NCBI GenBank assembly: GCA_009843625.1
Contig: VYDD01000211.1
Span: forward strand, 1-19,400
Length of the DNA stretch: 19,400 nucleotides
Origin: Gammaproteobacteria bacterium
GTDB lineage: Bacteria; Gemmatimonadota; Gemmatimonadetes; Longimicrobiales; Gaopeijiaceae
Direction: 5' to 3'
Shown here one piece after another: positions 5,858-14,251 of the stretch. Numbering within the stretch: the stretch's first letter is position 1; the number at the start of each line of letters is the position of its first letter. Under the pieces are notes generated by a model. It made no database searches. It was not told the origin of the DNA and was given only the letters and a program-made list of their open reading frames with translations. The translations under genes and the position numbers were made by a program.

Positions 5858-7207
5858 ATGAACGAGCAAGCGCAGGAACCGATGCTGGAGCACTTCCGTT
5901 CCGGCAACCTCACCATGGGGGTAATCGGGCTCGGCTACGTTGGACTTCCCCTTGCGACCATCGTCGCCGAAGCCGGGATACGCGTCATCGGGTTCGACAT
6001 CGACGAGGCCGTCGTGGACGGGGTCAACGCGGGCGCGAGCCATATCGGGGATGTTCCCTCAAGCCGCCTCGCTGCACTTGTGCGGGCAGGCGTGCTTTGC
6101 GCGACCGCCGACATGTCGCGCCTCCCGGAGTGCGATGTCATCGCCATCAGCGTCCCGACTCCGCTGTCGAAGACCCGTGACCCCGACATCTCCTTCATCC
6201 TGGCGGCCGCCTCCGCCGTTTCCGCGGGTCTGCGCCGCGGCCAGCTGGTGGTGCTGGAATCGACCACCTATCCCGGCACCACCCGCGAAGTGGTTCTCGG
6301 AGAGCTCGCGAAGAGCGGATTGGTGGTGGGGGAGGACTTCTTCCTCTGTTTTTCGCCGGAGCGAACCGATCCGGGGAACGAGGTCTGGACGACACGCAAC
6401 ACGCCCAAGGTGATCGGGGGCGTGACCACCCGGTGCACGGCAGCCGGCGCGGCGTGCTACGGCCGCTTCATCGACCGCATGGTGCCGGTGTCCAGCGCCG
6501 AAGTAGCCGAACTCAGCAAGATCCTGGAGAACACCTTCCGGGCAGTGAACATCGGGCTGGTAAACGAGACCGCCCTCATCGCCGACCGGCTGGGCGTGGA
6601 CATCTGGGAGGTGGTCGAGGCGGCCGCCACCAAGCCGTTCGGGTTCATGCGTTTCGTCCCGGGTCCCGGCCTGGGGGGGCACTGCATTCCCGTCGATCCC
6701 CACTACCTGTCCTGGAAAATGCGCACGCTCGACTTCCGCACCCGCTTCATCGAGCTGGCGTCGGAGATCAACGCAAGCATGCCTCGATTCGTCGTGGACC
6801 AGGTGCGCGACGCCCTGAACGACGAAGGCAAGGCGGTCAGGGGTTCGACCGTGGCCATTCTGGGGGTCGCGTACAAGAAGGACATCGATGACGTGCGGGA
6901 ATCTCCGGCGCTCTACATCATCGAGCTGCTGGAGGCCGCGGGCGCCGGCGTGGTCTACCACGATCCGCACGTGCCCTTCCTCAACGATGAGCGCACGGGG
7001 CTGCGGGAATCGGTTGCGCTGACGCCTTCCCTGCTGGGTCAGGCCGATGTGGTGTTGATCCTTACCGACCACTCCTGCTTCGCCATGCGCGAAATAGTCG
7101 CAAAGTCGAGGGTGCTGGTGGACGCCCGCAACGCCACGGCGGGCACCAACGCGCGGGCGGCGTCCCGCCGCGGGGTGGGGTGGATCGTGAAGGGTGGCCT
7201 CGCCTAG
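5858..7207 (+). CDS. Nucleotide-sugar dehydrogenase (WbpA-like UDP-N-acetylhexosamine 6-dehydrogenase)
   Basis: A 449-residue member of the UDP-glucose/GDP-mannose dehydrogenase family, which oxidises C6 of a UDP-sugar to the uronate in two steps with NAD+. The NAD-binding Rossmann motif GVIGLGYVGLPLA is at 21-33 and the acidic end of the second strand is at FDID (46-49). The conserved lysine is in AELSKILENTFRAVN (K221), and the catalytic cysteine is C276 in GPGLGGHCIPVDPHYLSWK. The C-terminal UDP-binding domain contains GVAYKKDIDDVRESPA (336-351). The wording around Cys276 matches the WbpA/WecC side, acting on UDP-GlcNAc or UDP-ManNAc, rather than UDP-glucose dehydrogenase, but substrate cannot be fixed from sequence alone. 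It is a cytoplasmic enzyme feeding surface polysaccharide synthesis. The DegT aminotransferase two genes downstream supports this. In-frame ATGs at 5882 and 5915 are less likely starts. Confidence 0.93.
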   Translation: MNEQAQEPMLEHFRSGNLTMGVIGLGYVGLPLATIVAEAGIRVIGFDIDEAVVDGVNAGASHIGDVPSSRLAALVRAGVLCATADMSRLPECDVIAISVPTPLSKTRDPDISFILAAASAVSAGLRRGQLVVLESTTYPGTTREVVLGELAKSGLVVGEDFFLCFSPERTDPGNEVWTTRNTPKVIGGVTTRCTAAGAACYGRFIDRMVPVSSAEVAELSKILENTFRAVNIGLVNETALIADRLGVDIWEVVEAAATKPFGFMRFVPGPGLGGHCIPVDPHYLSWKMRTLDFRTRFIELASEINASMPRFVVDQVRDALNDEGKAVRGSTVAILGVAYKKDIDDVRESPALYIIELLEAAGAGVVYHDPHVPFLNDERTGLRESVALTPSLLGQADVVLILTDHSCFAMREIVAKSRVLVDARNATAGTNARAASRRGVGWIVKGGLA

Positions 7208-7228
7208 TCGCCGCGGCCGCTGCGGCGA
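7208..7228 (+). other. Strong inverted repeat directly after the dehydrogenase stop codon
   Basis: TCGCCGC (7208-7214) pairs perfectly with GCGGCGA (7222-7228) around a 7-base loop and starts at the base after TAG. There is no T run, so it is not a typical intrinsic terminator. It may protect the 3' end of an mRNA or mark a processing point; this is inference. Confidence 0.45.
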
Positions 7229-7274
7229 GACCTCCATCCCGGAACCTGTGGGGCGCGATCCCGGTAGGGGACGC

Positions 7275-8288
7275 ATGTTCGAACACGGAAGGGACAAGGT
7301 CGCCGGGTGGTTGCGGGGTGGCTGCCTGATCGCGGTCGCGGCAGCCGCCTGCGTGACGCGCGCCGCCGAGGACGGCGCCACCCTGCGCGGTGACCAGGCC
7401 TGGGCCCATGGCGACTACGAGGAAGCGCTCGCCGAATACCGGTTGGCCGTGCGCCGTGGAGCCGGTTCCGGGGACGCGCATCTGCGCGTGGCGCATGCCT
7501 ACGCCCGCCTGGGGCGGGTGGACGAAGCCAGGCAGGCCTACCGGCGCGCCATCGAGGCCGAGCCCGGCCTGGTCGACCAGGCGGTCTCCGACCTGGTTCG
7601 ACTGGCGCGCACCGCCCAGCAGCAGGCGGATCGCTTTGCGCTGGCGTCCGCGCTCGAAGCCGCCGCGGAACTCAATCCGGATGTCAACTTCGCCCGTCTG
7701 GCCTTCCCTCTGGCCTCGCACTATGCGGCCAACGGGGAACACGCGCGCGCGCTCGTCTTTTTCCAGCGCGCGCTCTCGGGCGACTCGGTGCCGGAGGTGC
7801 TCTACGAGACCGCCCTGGCTTACGAGGAAGTGGGGGCCTGCGAGTCCGCCCTCGCCTTCTATCGGCGGTTTGAGGAGATGGTGCCGACGCGGCAGCAGCG
7901 CGATGCCGGCTGGCACATCGGCAAGTGCTCCTACGATCTCGCGCAGGAATTCCGGAATGACGGCGACCACGAGGGAGCCCTGGCCCTGATTCAGGAAACC
8001 GTGGCTCGGGGCGAACCCCGGACCCACCTCGCCCGGGCCTATTTCGAGCTGGGCGAACTGCTGGTGTCCTTCGCCCGCTGCGCCGAGGCCGTGGATGCCT
8101 TCGGAGGGGCGGCGCGGGAGGATCCGTCGGCGTCGAGGGCGCTCGCCCGCCGAGCCGAGCAATGGATCGACCAGCTGCGTTTCGGGGTGTCCGCCGGCGA
8201 CGACCCAGGCCGTGGGGCGATGGTAGGGGAGGAGGGTCGGCGCAGCGGGCCTCCGGGATGGCCGGAAGATCTTGAGTGGGCGTGCTGA
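7275..8288 (+). CDS. TPR-repeat lipoprotein of unknown function
   Basis: With the ATG at 7275 (AGGGG four bases upstream) the protein has 337 residues. A basic N-terminus and hydrophobic stretch end in VAAAAC, giving a probable lipidated Cys26. The mature part is a run of tetratricopeptide helices: GDQAWAHGDYEEALAEYRLAVR (about 39-60), HLRVAHAYARLGRVDEARQAYRRAIEAEP (69-97), HYAANGEHARALVFFQRAL, YETALAYEEVGACESALAFYRRFEEM, and further degenerate units to about residue 300. TPR arrays bind partner proteins. As a lipoprotein next to a BamD-like gene and sugar genes, it may serve an envelope assembly or export complex, but no specific role can be assigned. The C-terminus (GDDPGRGAMVGEEGRRSGPPGW) is Gly-rich and looks disordered. 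It overlaps the next gene by 13 bases. A GTG further upstream would start inside the preceding gene and lose the signal peptide position. Confidence 0.82.
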   Translation: MFEHGRDKVAGWLRGGCLIAVAAAACVTRAAEDGATLRGDQAWAHGDYEEALAEYRLAVRRGAGSGDAHLRVAHAYARLGRVDEARQAYRRAIEAEPGLVDQAVSDLVRLARTAQQQADRFALASALEAAAELNPDVNFARLAFPLASHYAANGEHARALVFFQRALSGDSVPEVLYETALAYEEVGACESALAFYRRFEEMVPTRQQRDAGWHIGKCSYDLAQEFRNDGDHEGALALIQETVARGEPRTHLARAYFELGELLVSFARCAEAVDAFGGAAREDPSASRALARRAEQWIDQLRFGVSAGDDPGRGAMVGEEGRRSGPPGWPEDLEWAC

Positions 8289-9412
8289 CACGCACTCCGC
8301 TGGTCGACCTGCGGGCACAGTACGACACCATGCGGGCGGAGATCGATCGCGCGCTCACCGAGGTGGTCGAAAGCCAGAGATTCGTGCTGGGACCCGCGGT
8401 CGAGGCGTTCGAGGAAGCCGTGGCGGAGCGGGTCGGGGTGCGTCACGCCGTCGGATGTGCCAACGGCACCGACGCCATCTGGCTCGTGTTGCGTGCCCTG
8501 GGGCTCGGTCGCTCCGACGAGGTGATCGTCCCCGCCTTTACCTTCTTCGGAACCGCCGGAGCGGTATGGAACGCGGGCCTCCGCCCGGTCTTCTGCGACG
8601 TGGACCCGGAGACCTTCAACCTGGATGCGGACACCGTGCGCGCGTGCTGGAGCGATCGCACCCGGATCGTCCTTCCCGTGCATCTGTTCGGGCAGATGGC
8701 GCCCATGGCCGAATTGCTCGAGCTCGCGCGCGATCGGGGTGCCCGCGTGGTCGAAGACGCGGCCCAGGCGCTCGGCGCCCGGCAGCGGACGCCCGGAGGC
8801 GAAATCGCCCTGGCAGGGGCTTCCGGGACGGCGGGGACCGTCAGCTTCTTTCCCACCAAGAACCTGGGAGGATTCGGCGATGGCGGCATGGTCGTCACCG
8901 ACGACGGCGCGTTGGCCCGGCGGCTTCGCCGGCTGCGCGTGCACGGAGGGATGAGCGGCGGGCGCCATGACGTGGTCGGGGTGAACAGCCGGCTGGATTC
9001 CCTGCAGGCCGCGGTGCTGCACGCGAAGCTGCCCCGGCTGACCGGCTGGACGGAGGCCCGCAGGACCAACGCCACGGTCTACGACGAGATGCTGGCCGGC
9101 GTCGCCGGCGTCGTCCGCCCCCGGGTTCGGTCCGGGAACTTCCACACCTACCATCAATACACCATTCGGGCGCGTGAGAGGGACCGGCTTCGGAGCCACT
9201 TGCGCCAGAGGGGACTGGAGACAGGGCTTTACTATCCGCGACCGCTTCACCTGCAGCGCTGCTTCGCGGAACTCGGCTATCGCCCCGGCGATCTTCCGGT
9301 GGCCGAGGCTGCGTGCCGGGAAGTGGTCAGCCTTCCGGTGTTCCCGGAGCTGGGGAGAGAACGTGCAGCAGAGGTTGCGCGGGCGATTCGGGACTTTTAC
9401 CGGGCAGGATGA
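8276..9412 (+). CDS. DegT/DnrJ/EryC1/StrS-family sugar aminotransferase (WbpE-like)
   Basis: A 378-residue PLP enzyme of the sugar aminotransferase family, which transfers an amino group, usually from glutamate, to a keto-sugar nucleotide. The N-terminus TPLVDLRAQYDTMRAEIDRAL and ESQRFVLGPAVEAFE are typical. GCANGTDAIWL (60-70) binds the cofactor phosphate, EDAAQALGA (160-168) carries the pyridine-N-contacting Asp161 and the ring-stacking region, and the Schiff-base lysine is K195 in SFFPTKNLGGFGDGG. Further conserved parts are VNSRLDSLQAAVL and YYPRPLHLQRCF. Paired with the WbpA-like dehydrogenase, a likely substrate is a 3-keto UDP-hexuronic acid, as in the Pseudomonas WbpA-WbpE route; the WbpB oxidase and WbpD acetyltransferase of that route are not in this window. 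The GTG at 8276 is used; GTG 8282 is also possible. It overlaps the TPR gene by 13 bases. Confidence 0.93.
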   Translation: MGVLTRTPLVDLRAQYDTMRAEIDRALTEVVESQRFVLGPAVEAFEEAVAERVGVRHAVGCANGTDAIWLVLRALGLGRSDEVIVPAFTFFGTAGAVWNAGLRPVFCDVDPETFNLDADTVRACWSDRTRIVLPVHLFGQMAPMAELLELARDRGARVVEDAAQALGARQRTPGGEIALAGASGTAGTVSFFPTKNLGGFGDGGMVVTDDGALARRLRRLRVHGGMSGGRHDVVGVNSRLDSLQAAVLHAKLPRLTGWTEARRTNATVYDEMLAGVAGVVRPRVRSGNFHTYHQYTIRARERDRLRSHLRQRGLETGLYYPRPLHLQRCFAELGYRPGDLPVAEAACREVVSLPVFPELGRERAAEVARAIRDFYRAG

Positions 9413-9494
9413 GTCATCCGTTCATGGACGCGCCCGCCTTCTTTCGCGATCCTTCACCAAGGGAACGGGCGTTGGTGCTTTTCAGGAGAGTTCG

Positions 9495-10256
9495 GTGCCG
9501 ATGATGAGTGGAAGTCGCGCGTACAGGAACGGGCGCACCTGGGTGCTGTCCGCACTTGTCGTATGCCTGGGTGCCGCCTGCTCATCCACCCCGCCCTATT
9601 TCGGATTGACCGCCTCGCAACTCCTCGAGTATTCGCAGGAGGCGTTCGATCGCGAAGACTGGGATGAAGCCGTGACGGCGCTTGAGCGGCTGGTACAGGG
9701 AGCGCCGGGCTTCGATCAGATGGCCGAGGCCCGCATGCTGCTCGCGCAGGCCTACCTCAACAAGGGTGACTTCATCACCGCCAACTCCGAATTCGTTCGC
9801 TTTTCCAGCACGTATCCGACCCACGAGCTCATGACCGACGCGGCCCTGGGGCTGTGCCGCTCGCACTCGCGCCTGTCCCCGATCCTCGACCGTGACCAGC
9901 AGTATACCGTGCAGGCGCTGTCGTCCTGTCAGGCGGTGACGCTCGACTACCCGGGAACCCAGGAGGCTGCAGAGGCCGATTCGATCCGCACTGTCATGGT
10001 GGAAAAGCTGGCGTGGAAGGACGTCAACCGGGGCGAGTTCTACTTCCGGCGCAGCCTGCTGGATTCCGGACTCATCTATTTCGAGCAGGCGCTTGAGGAC
10101 TATCCCGATACCACCGCGGCCCCGGCCGCGCTGCTCTTCATCTATCGCACCTACCAGCGCCTGGAGTACGAGGAAGAGGCGACCGAGGCGCGCCAGAGGC
10201 TGCTCGACCGGTACCCGGATTCACCGGAAGCGGAGGAGGTCCGTGATGTCGGATGA
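9495..10256 (+). CDS. bamD: Outer membrane assembly lipoprotein BamD-like
   Basis: A 253-residue TPR lipoprotein of the BamD/YfiO family. BamD binds BamA at the periplasmic face of the outer membrane and is needed to insert beta-barrel proteins. A signal peptide ends LVVCLGAAC, so Cys29 is the likely lipid site (the residue at -3 is Gly, slightly off consensus). Mature TPR-like helices include LLEYSQEAFDREDWDEAVTALERLV, AEARMLLAQAYLNKGDFITANSEFVRFSSTYPTHELMTDAAL and a later FYFRRSLLDSGLIYFEQALEDYPDT unit, the YfiO pattern. The GTG at 9495 sits six bases after AGGAG; ATG at 9501 or 9504 would shorten it by two or three residues. The last 11 bases overlap nadD. Confidence 0.87.
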   Translation: MPMMSGSRAYRNGRTWVLSALVVCLGAACSSTPPYFGLTASQLLEYSQEAFDREDWDEAVTALERLVQGAPGFDQMAEARMLLAQAYLNKGDFITANSEFVRFSSTYPTHELMTDAALGLCRSHSRLSPILDRDQQYTVQALSSCQAVTLDYPGTQEAAEADSIRTVMVEKLAWKDVNRGEFYFRRSLLDSGLIYFEQALEDYPDTTAAPAALLFIYRTYQRLEYEEEATEARQRLLDRYPDSPEAEEVRDVG

Positions 10257-10944
10257 GCGCGCTTCCGGGGGCGTCGCGCTCTTCGGGGGAACGTTCGACC
10301 CGCCCCACATCGGGCACCTGACGGTTGCGCAGGACGCCTACGACGCTCTTCCCGTGCACCGCGTCGTGTGGATCCCGTGCGGGCATCCTCCCCACAAGCG
10401 CCCGTGGCGATTGTCGTCCCCCGAGGTTCGCCTGGAAATGACCCGGGCGGCCGTGGCCGGCGACGCACGCTTCCGGGTAAGCGACCGGGAGGTGCGCCGG
10501 AAGGGCACTTCCTATACGGTCGACACGCTGCGGGAGCTCGTGGCCGCCGGTGCCGCGACCCGCCTCTTCCTGCTGATCGGCCCCGATCAGGCGGCGGCCT
10601 TCCACAAGTGGCGGGAACCCGCCGAGATCGCGCGCCTGGCGCGGGTCGTGGTCTTGGTCCCCGGTGGCGGCTCCTTCGGACGGGTTCCGTCCCCTGGAGT
10701 AAAGCACGAGCAACTGCCCGTCACCCGGATCGACGTCTCGTCGAGCGAGATTCGGACGCGATTCGGCGAGGAACGCCGGCTTCGGTATCTGGTGCCCGAC
10801 CCGGTCCGCGCGATCGTGAAGCGGGAAGGGCTGTACCCGTACGCGGAACGCCCGTACGTCGCGGCCGGGGGAGTGGCTGCCGGCGGTACCGGTGCGGGTC
10901 GCCGCCGTGCCATGACGCGCGCGACGCGCTGGACGGAACGATGA
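10246..10944 (+). CDS. nadD: Nicotinate-nucleotide adenylyltransferase
   Basis: Transfers AMP from ATP to nicotinate mononucleotide to make deamido-NAD, the step before NAD synthetase in the cytoplasm. The signature GGTFDPPHIGH is at residues 14-24, giving the HxGH nucleotidyl-transfer motif, and SSSEIR at 165-170 is the second ATP-binding motif. PCGHPPHKR (44-52) is the usual substrate loop. The core ends VKREGLYPY at residue 199, where most NadD proteins stop; here a 33-residue Gly/Ala- and Arg-rich tail follows. The ATG has a strong GGAGGAGG upstream inside the end of bamD. The gene overlaps bamD by 11 bases and secA by four (ATGA), so translation is probably coupled. Total length is 232 residues. 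Confidence 0.95.
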   Translation: MSDERASGGVALFGGTFDPPHIGHLTVAQDAYDALPVHRVVWIPCGHPPHKRPWRLSSPEVRLEMTRAAVAGDARFRVSDREVRRKGTSYTVDTLRELVAAGAATRLFLLIGPDQAAAFHKWREPAEIARLARVVVLVPGGGSFGRVPSPGVKHEQLPVTRIDVSSSEIRTRFGEERRLRYLVPDPVRAIVKREGLYPYAERPYVAAGGVAAGGTGAGRRRAMTRATRWTER

Positions 10945-13900
10945 TCAAGGCATTCGCCAGGAAGGTGTTCGGAGACCGGCACGCCCGGGAGGCGCGAAAG
11001 CTCCAGCCCCTGGTCGACGAGATCAACGAGATCCAGGAGGGACTGGCCGGGATCTCGCGGGATGAGCTGCGCGGCAAGACGGACGAGTTCCGTGCCCGCA
11101 TACACGAACGGGTAGGTCCCGTTCTCGACCAGGCGCAGGATCTTCGCGAACGCAAGAGCCGGTCTCAGGATCCGTCCGAGCGGGAGAGCCTCGGCCTCAG
11201 GATCGCCGAACTCGACAAGGATTATCTCGCCGAACTCGAAGAAGCTCTCGACGACATCCTTCCCGAGGCTTTTGCCGTCGTCAAGGAGGCGTGCCGGAGG
11301 CTCGTGGGGTCCACGGTGCGGGTGACCGGGCACGACCTCGTCTGGGACATGATCCCCTACGATGTCCAGCTGATCGGGGCCATTGCGCTCCACCAGGGCA
11401 AGGCCGCCGAAATGGCCACCGGTGAAGGCAAGACCCTGGTGGCGACGATGCCGCTCTACCTGAACTCCCTCGCGGGGCGGGGAGCACACCTCGTCACCGT
11501 CAACTCCTACCTGGCCCGCCGCGACGCCCAGTGGATGGGCTACATCTATGAATCGCTGGGCCTCACCACGGATGTGATCGACGAGCACCAGCCGGGTTCG
11601 GAGGAGCGCCGGCAGGCGTACCTGGCGGACATCACCTACGGGACCAACAACGAGTTCGGGTTCGACTACCTGCGCGACAACATGGTCCACGATCTCGCGC
11701 AGCGGGTACAGCGCGGGCATCCCTTCGCGATCATCGACGAGGTGGACTCCATCCTCATCGACGAGGCTCGAACGCCGCTGATCATCTCGGGACCGGTCGG
11801 GCGCGACACCTCGACGCCGTTCAAGCAGATGGCGCCGCTGGTGGGAAGACTCTATCGGCAGCAGTCGAAGATCACCGGTGAGCTGGTCGCCGCCGCGCAC
11901 CGTGAACTGGAAACGGGCAACGAGCACGCCGCCGGCGAGAGCCTGCTGGCAGTCAAGCGGGGGACGCCGAAGAACAAGCGCCTGCTCAAGCTCTTCGCCG
12001 AGGATCCGGGGATTCAGAAGCTGGTGCAGAAGGTCGAAGGCGACTACATGCGCGAAAAGCGCCTGCACGAGATCGACGAACTCCTGCTGTTCGCGATGGA
12101 TGAGAAGGGGCACAACGTGCACCTCTCGGACAAGGGCCTGGACACGCTGTCACCGGGAGATCCCGACGCCTTCGTGGTGCCGGATCTCTCCGAGGCGATG
12201 GGGGAGCTCGAGCAGGACGAGATGCTCTCGGTGGACGACCGGCGGGAACGCATTCAGGCGCTCGAGGGCGAGTACGCGACCAAGAGCCAGAAGATCCACG
12301 TCATTCACCAGTTGCTGAAGGCATACGCGCTCTATCATCGCAACGAGCAGTACATCCTCGGCGAGAACGGCGCCGTGGTGATCGTGGACGAGTTCACCGG
12401 ACGGCAGATGCCGGGCCGGCGGTGGAGCGACGGGCTGCACCAGGCGGTGGAGGCGAAGGAGGGCGTGGAGGTGCGGGGCGAGACCCAGACGCTCGCCACC
12501 ATCACCATCCAGAACTACTTCCGCATGTACGACAAGCTGGCGGGGATGACCGGAACCGCGGAGACGGAGGAGAACGAATTCCACCAGATCTACGGCCTGG
12601 ACGTGATGGTGATCCCGACCAACCGGCCCGTGATCCGGGACGACCGCGACGACCTCATCTTCCGCACCGTACGCGAGAAGTACAACGCGCTCATGGACGA
12701 GATCGGGCATTTCAACCGGCTGGAGCTGCCCGTGCTGGTCGGCACCACCAACGTGGATGTCTCGGAAACGCTTTCCCGCATGCTCAAGCGGCGCGGCATC
12801 CGCCATAACGTGCTCAATGCCAAGCAGCACCTCCGCGAGGCGGAGATCGTGGCCGAGGCAGGGCGCCCGGGGGCGGTGACCATCGCCACCAACATGGCCG
12901 GCCGCGGCACCGACATCAAACTGGGCGAGGGGGTCAAGGACGCGCGCACCGTAGGCTGGGCGCGCGCCCGCGGGCTCGACCTGGACGAACTCTATCCGGT
13001 CGATCCACGCCGGGTCACCGTGGACCTGGAGAGGAAGCCGGACGACTTCGTCATCGAGATCGGCGGCCTCCACATTCTCGGATCGGCGCGGCACGACTCG
13101 CGCCGCATCGACCGCCAGCTCAGGGGGCGCGCCGGACGCCAGGGCGACCCGGGAACCTCGCAGTTCTTCCTGTCGCTCGAAGACGACCTGATGCGCCTGT
13201 TCATGTCGGACCGCGTGGCGGGGGCCATGGAGAAGCTCGGCGCCGAGGAAGGCGAGGTGATCGCGCATCCCCTGGTTACGCGCTCGATCGGAAGGGCCCA
13301 GGTGCGCGTGGAGGGGAACAACTTCGAGGCGCGCAAGCGGCTTCTCGACTACGACGATGTCATGAACCAGCAGCGCGAGGTCATCTACGACCTGCGCCTG
13401 TTCGCGCTGGAGGGGGGAGAGGATCTCAAGGGCGAGATCTGGGAGATGATCGAGTACGCCCTCGGGAGCACGCTGGACGAGTATGTGCCCGCCTCCAGCC
13501 CCGAGGAGGAATGGGACCTGGCCGGACTCAAGCGCCGCCTGCTGCTCGAGTTCCTGGTGCTCGTGAACGATTTGCCCGATGGGGACGAGTTGGTCCCGGA
13601 ACTGGACCACGAGGATCTGGCGGCACTTGTCAACGAGGCCGGAAGGGACGCTTTCCAGCGCAAGCTGGAGGGATTCGGCGAGACCGCGGAACGCGTCACC
13701 TCCTACATCCTGCTGTCGGTGATCGACCAGAAGTGGAAGGATCACCTGTACGACCTCGACCACCTCAAGGCGTCCATATCGTACCGCAGCTGGGGGCAGA
13801 AGGACCCCCTGGTCGAATACAAGAAAGAGGCCTACGACATGTTCGTGGACCTCATGCACGATCTGCGCAAGACGCTGGCGTCGCTCATCCTGCGGGCGCA

Positions 13901-14237
13901 GGTCGAGCAGCAGCCGCCGGTCCGACGGCGCCCGATGGGAGGCCAGCGCCTCACCTATACGGGTCCGCAGGAGACATCGGCCGCCACCAACCGCGCACGG
14001 CCGGCTGCTCCGGTCTCCCGCCGGGCGGGCGCGCCGGGACGGGTCGATGCGACCGGCATCGCCCGGAGCGCGCGCGCCGCCGCCGGTCCCGCAACCGACG
14101 TGTCCACCCTGGCAACCAACCGCGGCGAGGCGCGCAAGTCCCGGCCGGTCACCGTCGAGGCCCGCCCGGGACGCAACGCGCCCTGTCCCTGCGGCTCGGG
14201 AAAGAAATACAAGAAGTGCCACGGGCGCGCCGCCTGA
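10941..14237 (+). CDS. secA: Protein translocase ATPase SecA (long form)
   Basis: Motor ATPase that pushes preproteins through SecYEG. The protein has 1098 residues, longer than the 840-900 of E. coli or Bacillus. Walker A is MATGEGKT (G161-T165), Walker B is IIDEVDS (D266-D269), followed by ILIDEARTPLIISG; VEAKEGVEVRGETQTLATIT and MTGTAETEENEF are standard, and the second helicase half has TNMAGRGTDIKLGEG and RQLRGRAGRQGDPG. The extra length lies in an acidic, charged segment around residues 55-100, about 75 residues after IISG (about 285-385), and about 45 residues after KLGEGVK (about 660-705). The C-terminal zinc motif is intact: C1082, C1084, C1093, H1094 (CPCGSGKKYKKCH), used for SecB or ribosome contact. 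The preceding linker is Ala/Arg/Pro-rich and probably flexible. The start codon overlaps the nadD stop. Confidence 0.98.
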   Translation: MIKAFARKVFGDRHAREARKLQPLVDEINEIQEGLAGISRDELRGKTDEFRARIHERVGPVLDQAQDLRERKSRSQDPSERESLGLRIAELDKDYLAELEEALDDILPEAFAVVKEACRRLVGSTVRVTGHDLVWDMIPYDVQLIGAIALHQGKAAEMATGEGKTLVATMPLYLNSLAGRGAHLVTVNSYLARRDAQWMGYIYESLGLTTDVIDEHQPGSEERRQAYLADITYGTNNEFGFDYLRDNMVHDLAQRVQRGHPFAIIDEVDSILIDEARTPLIISGPVGRDTSTPFKQMAPLVGRLYRQQSKITGELVAAAHRELETGNEHAAGESLLAVKRGTPKNKRLLKLFAEDPGIQKLVQKVEGDYMREKRLHEIDELLLFAMDEKGHNVHLSDKGLDTLSPGDPDAFVVPDLSEAMGELEQDEMLSVDDRRERIQALEGEYATKSQKIHVIHQLLKAYALYHRNEQYILGENGAVVIVDEFTGRQMPGRRWSDGLHQAVEAKEGVEVRGETQTLATITIQNYFRMYDKLAGMTGTAETEENEFHQIYGLDVMVIPTNRPVIRDDRDDLIFRTVREKYNALMDEIGHFNRLELPVLVGTTNVDVSETLSRMLKRRGIRHNVLNAKQHLREAEIVAEAGRPGAVTIATNMAGRGTDIKLGEGVKDARTVGWARARGLDLDELYPVDPRRVTVDLERKPDDFVIEIGGLHILGSARHDSRRIDRQLRGRAGRQGDPGTSQFFLSLEDDLMRLFMSDRVAGAMEKLGAEEGEVIAHPLVTRSIGRAQVRVEGNNFEARKRLLDYDDVMNQQREVIYDLRLFALEGGEDLKGEIWEMIEYALGSTLDEYVPASSPEEEWDLAGLKRRLLLEFLVLVNDLPDGDELVPELDHEDLAALVNEAGRDAFQRKLEGFGETAERVTSYILLSVIDQKWKDHLYDLDHLKASISYRSWGQKDPLVEYKKEAYDMFVDLMHDLRKTLASLILRAQVEQQPPVRRRPMGGQRLTYTGPQETSAATNRARPAAPVSRRAGAPGRVDATGIARSARAAAGPATDVSTLATNRGEARKSRPVTVEARPGRNAPCPCGSGKKYKKCHGRAA

Positions 14238-14251
14238 CACCCCCCCGCCCG

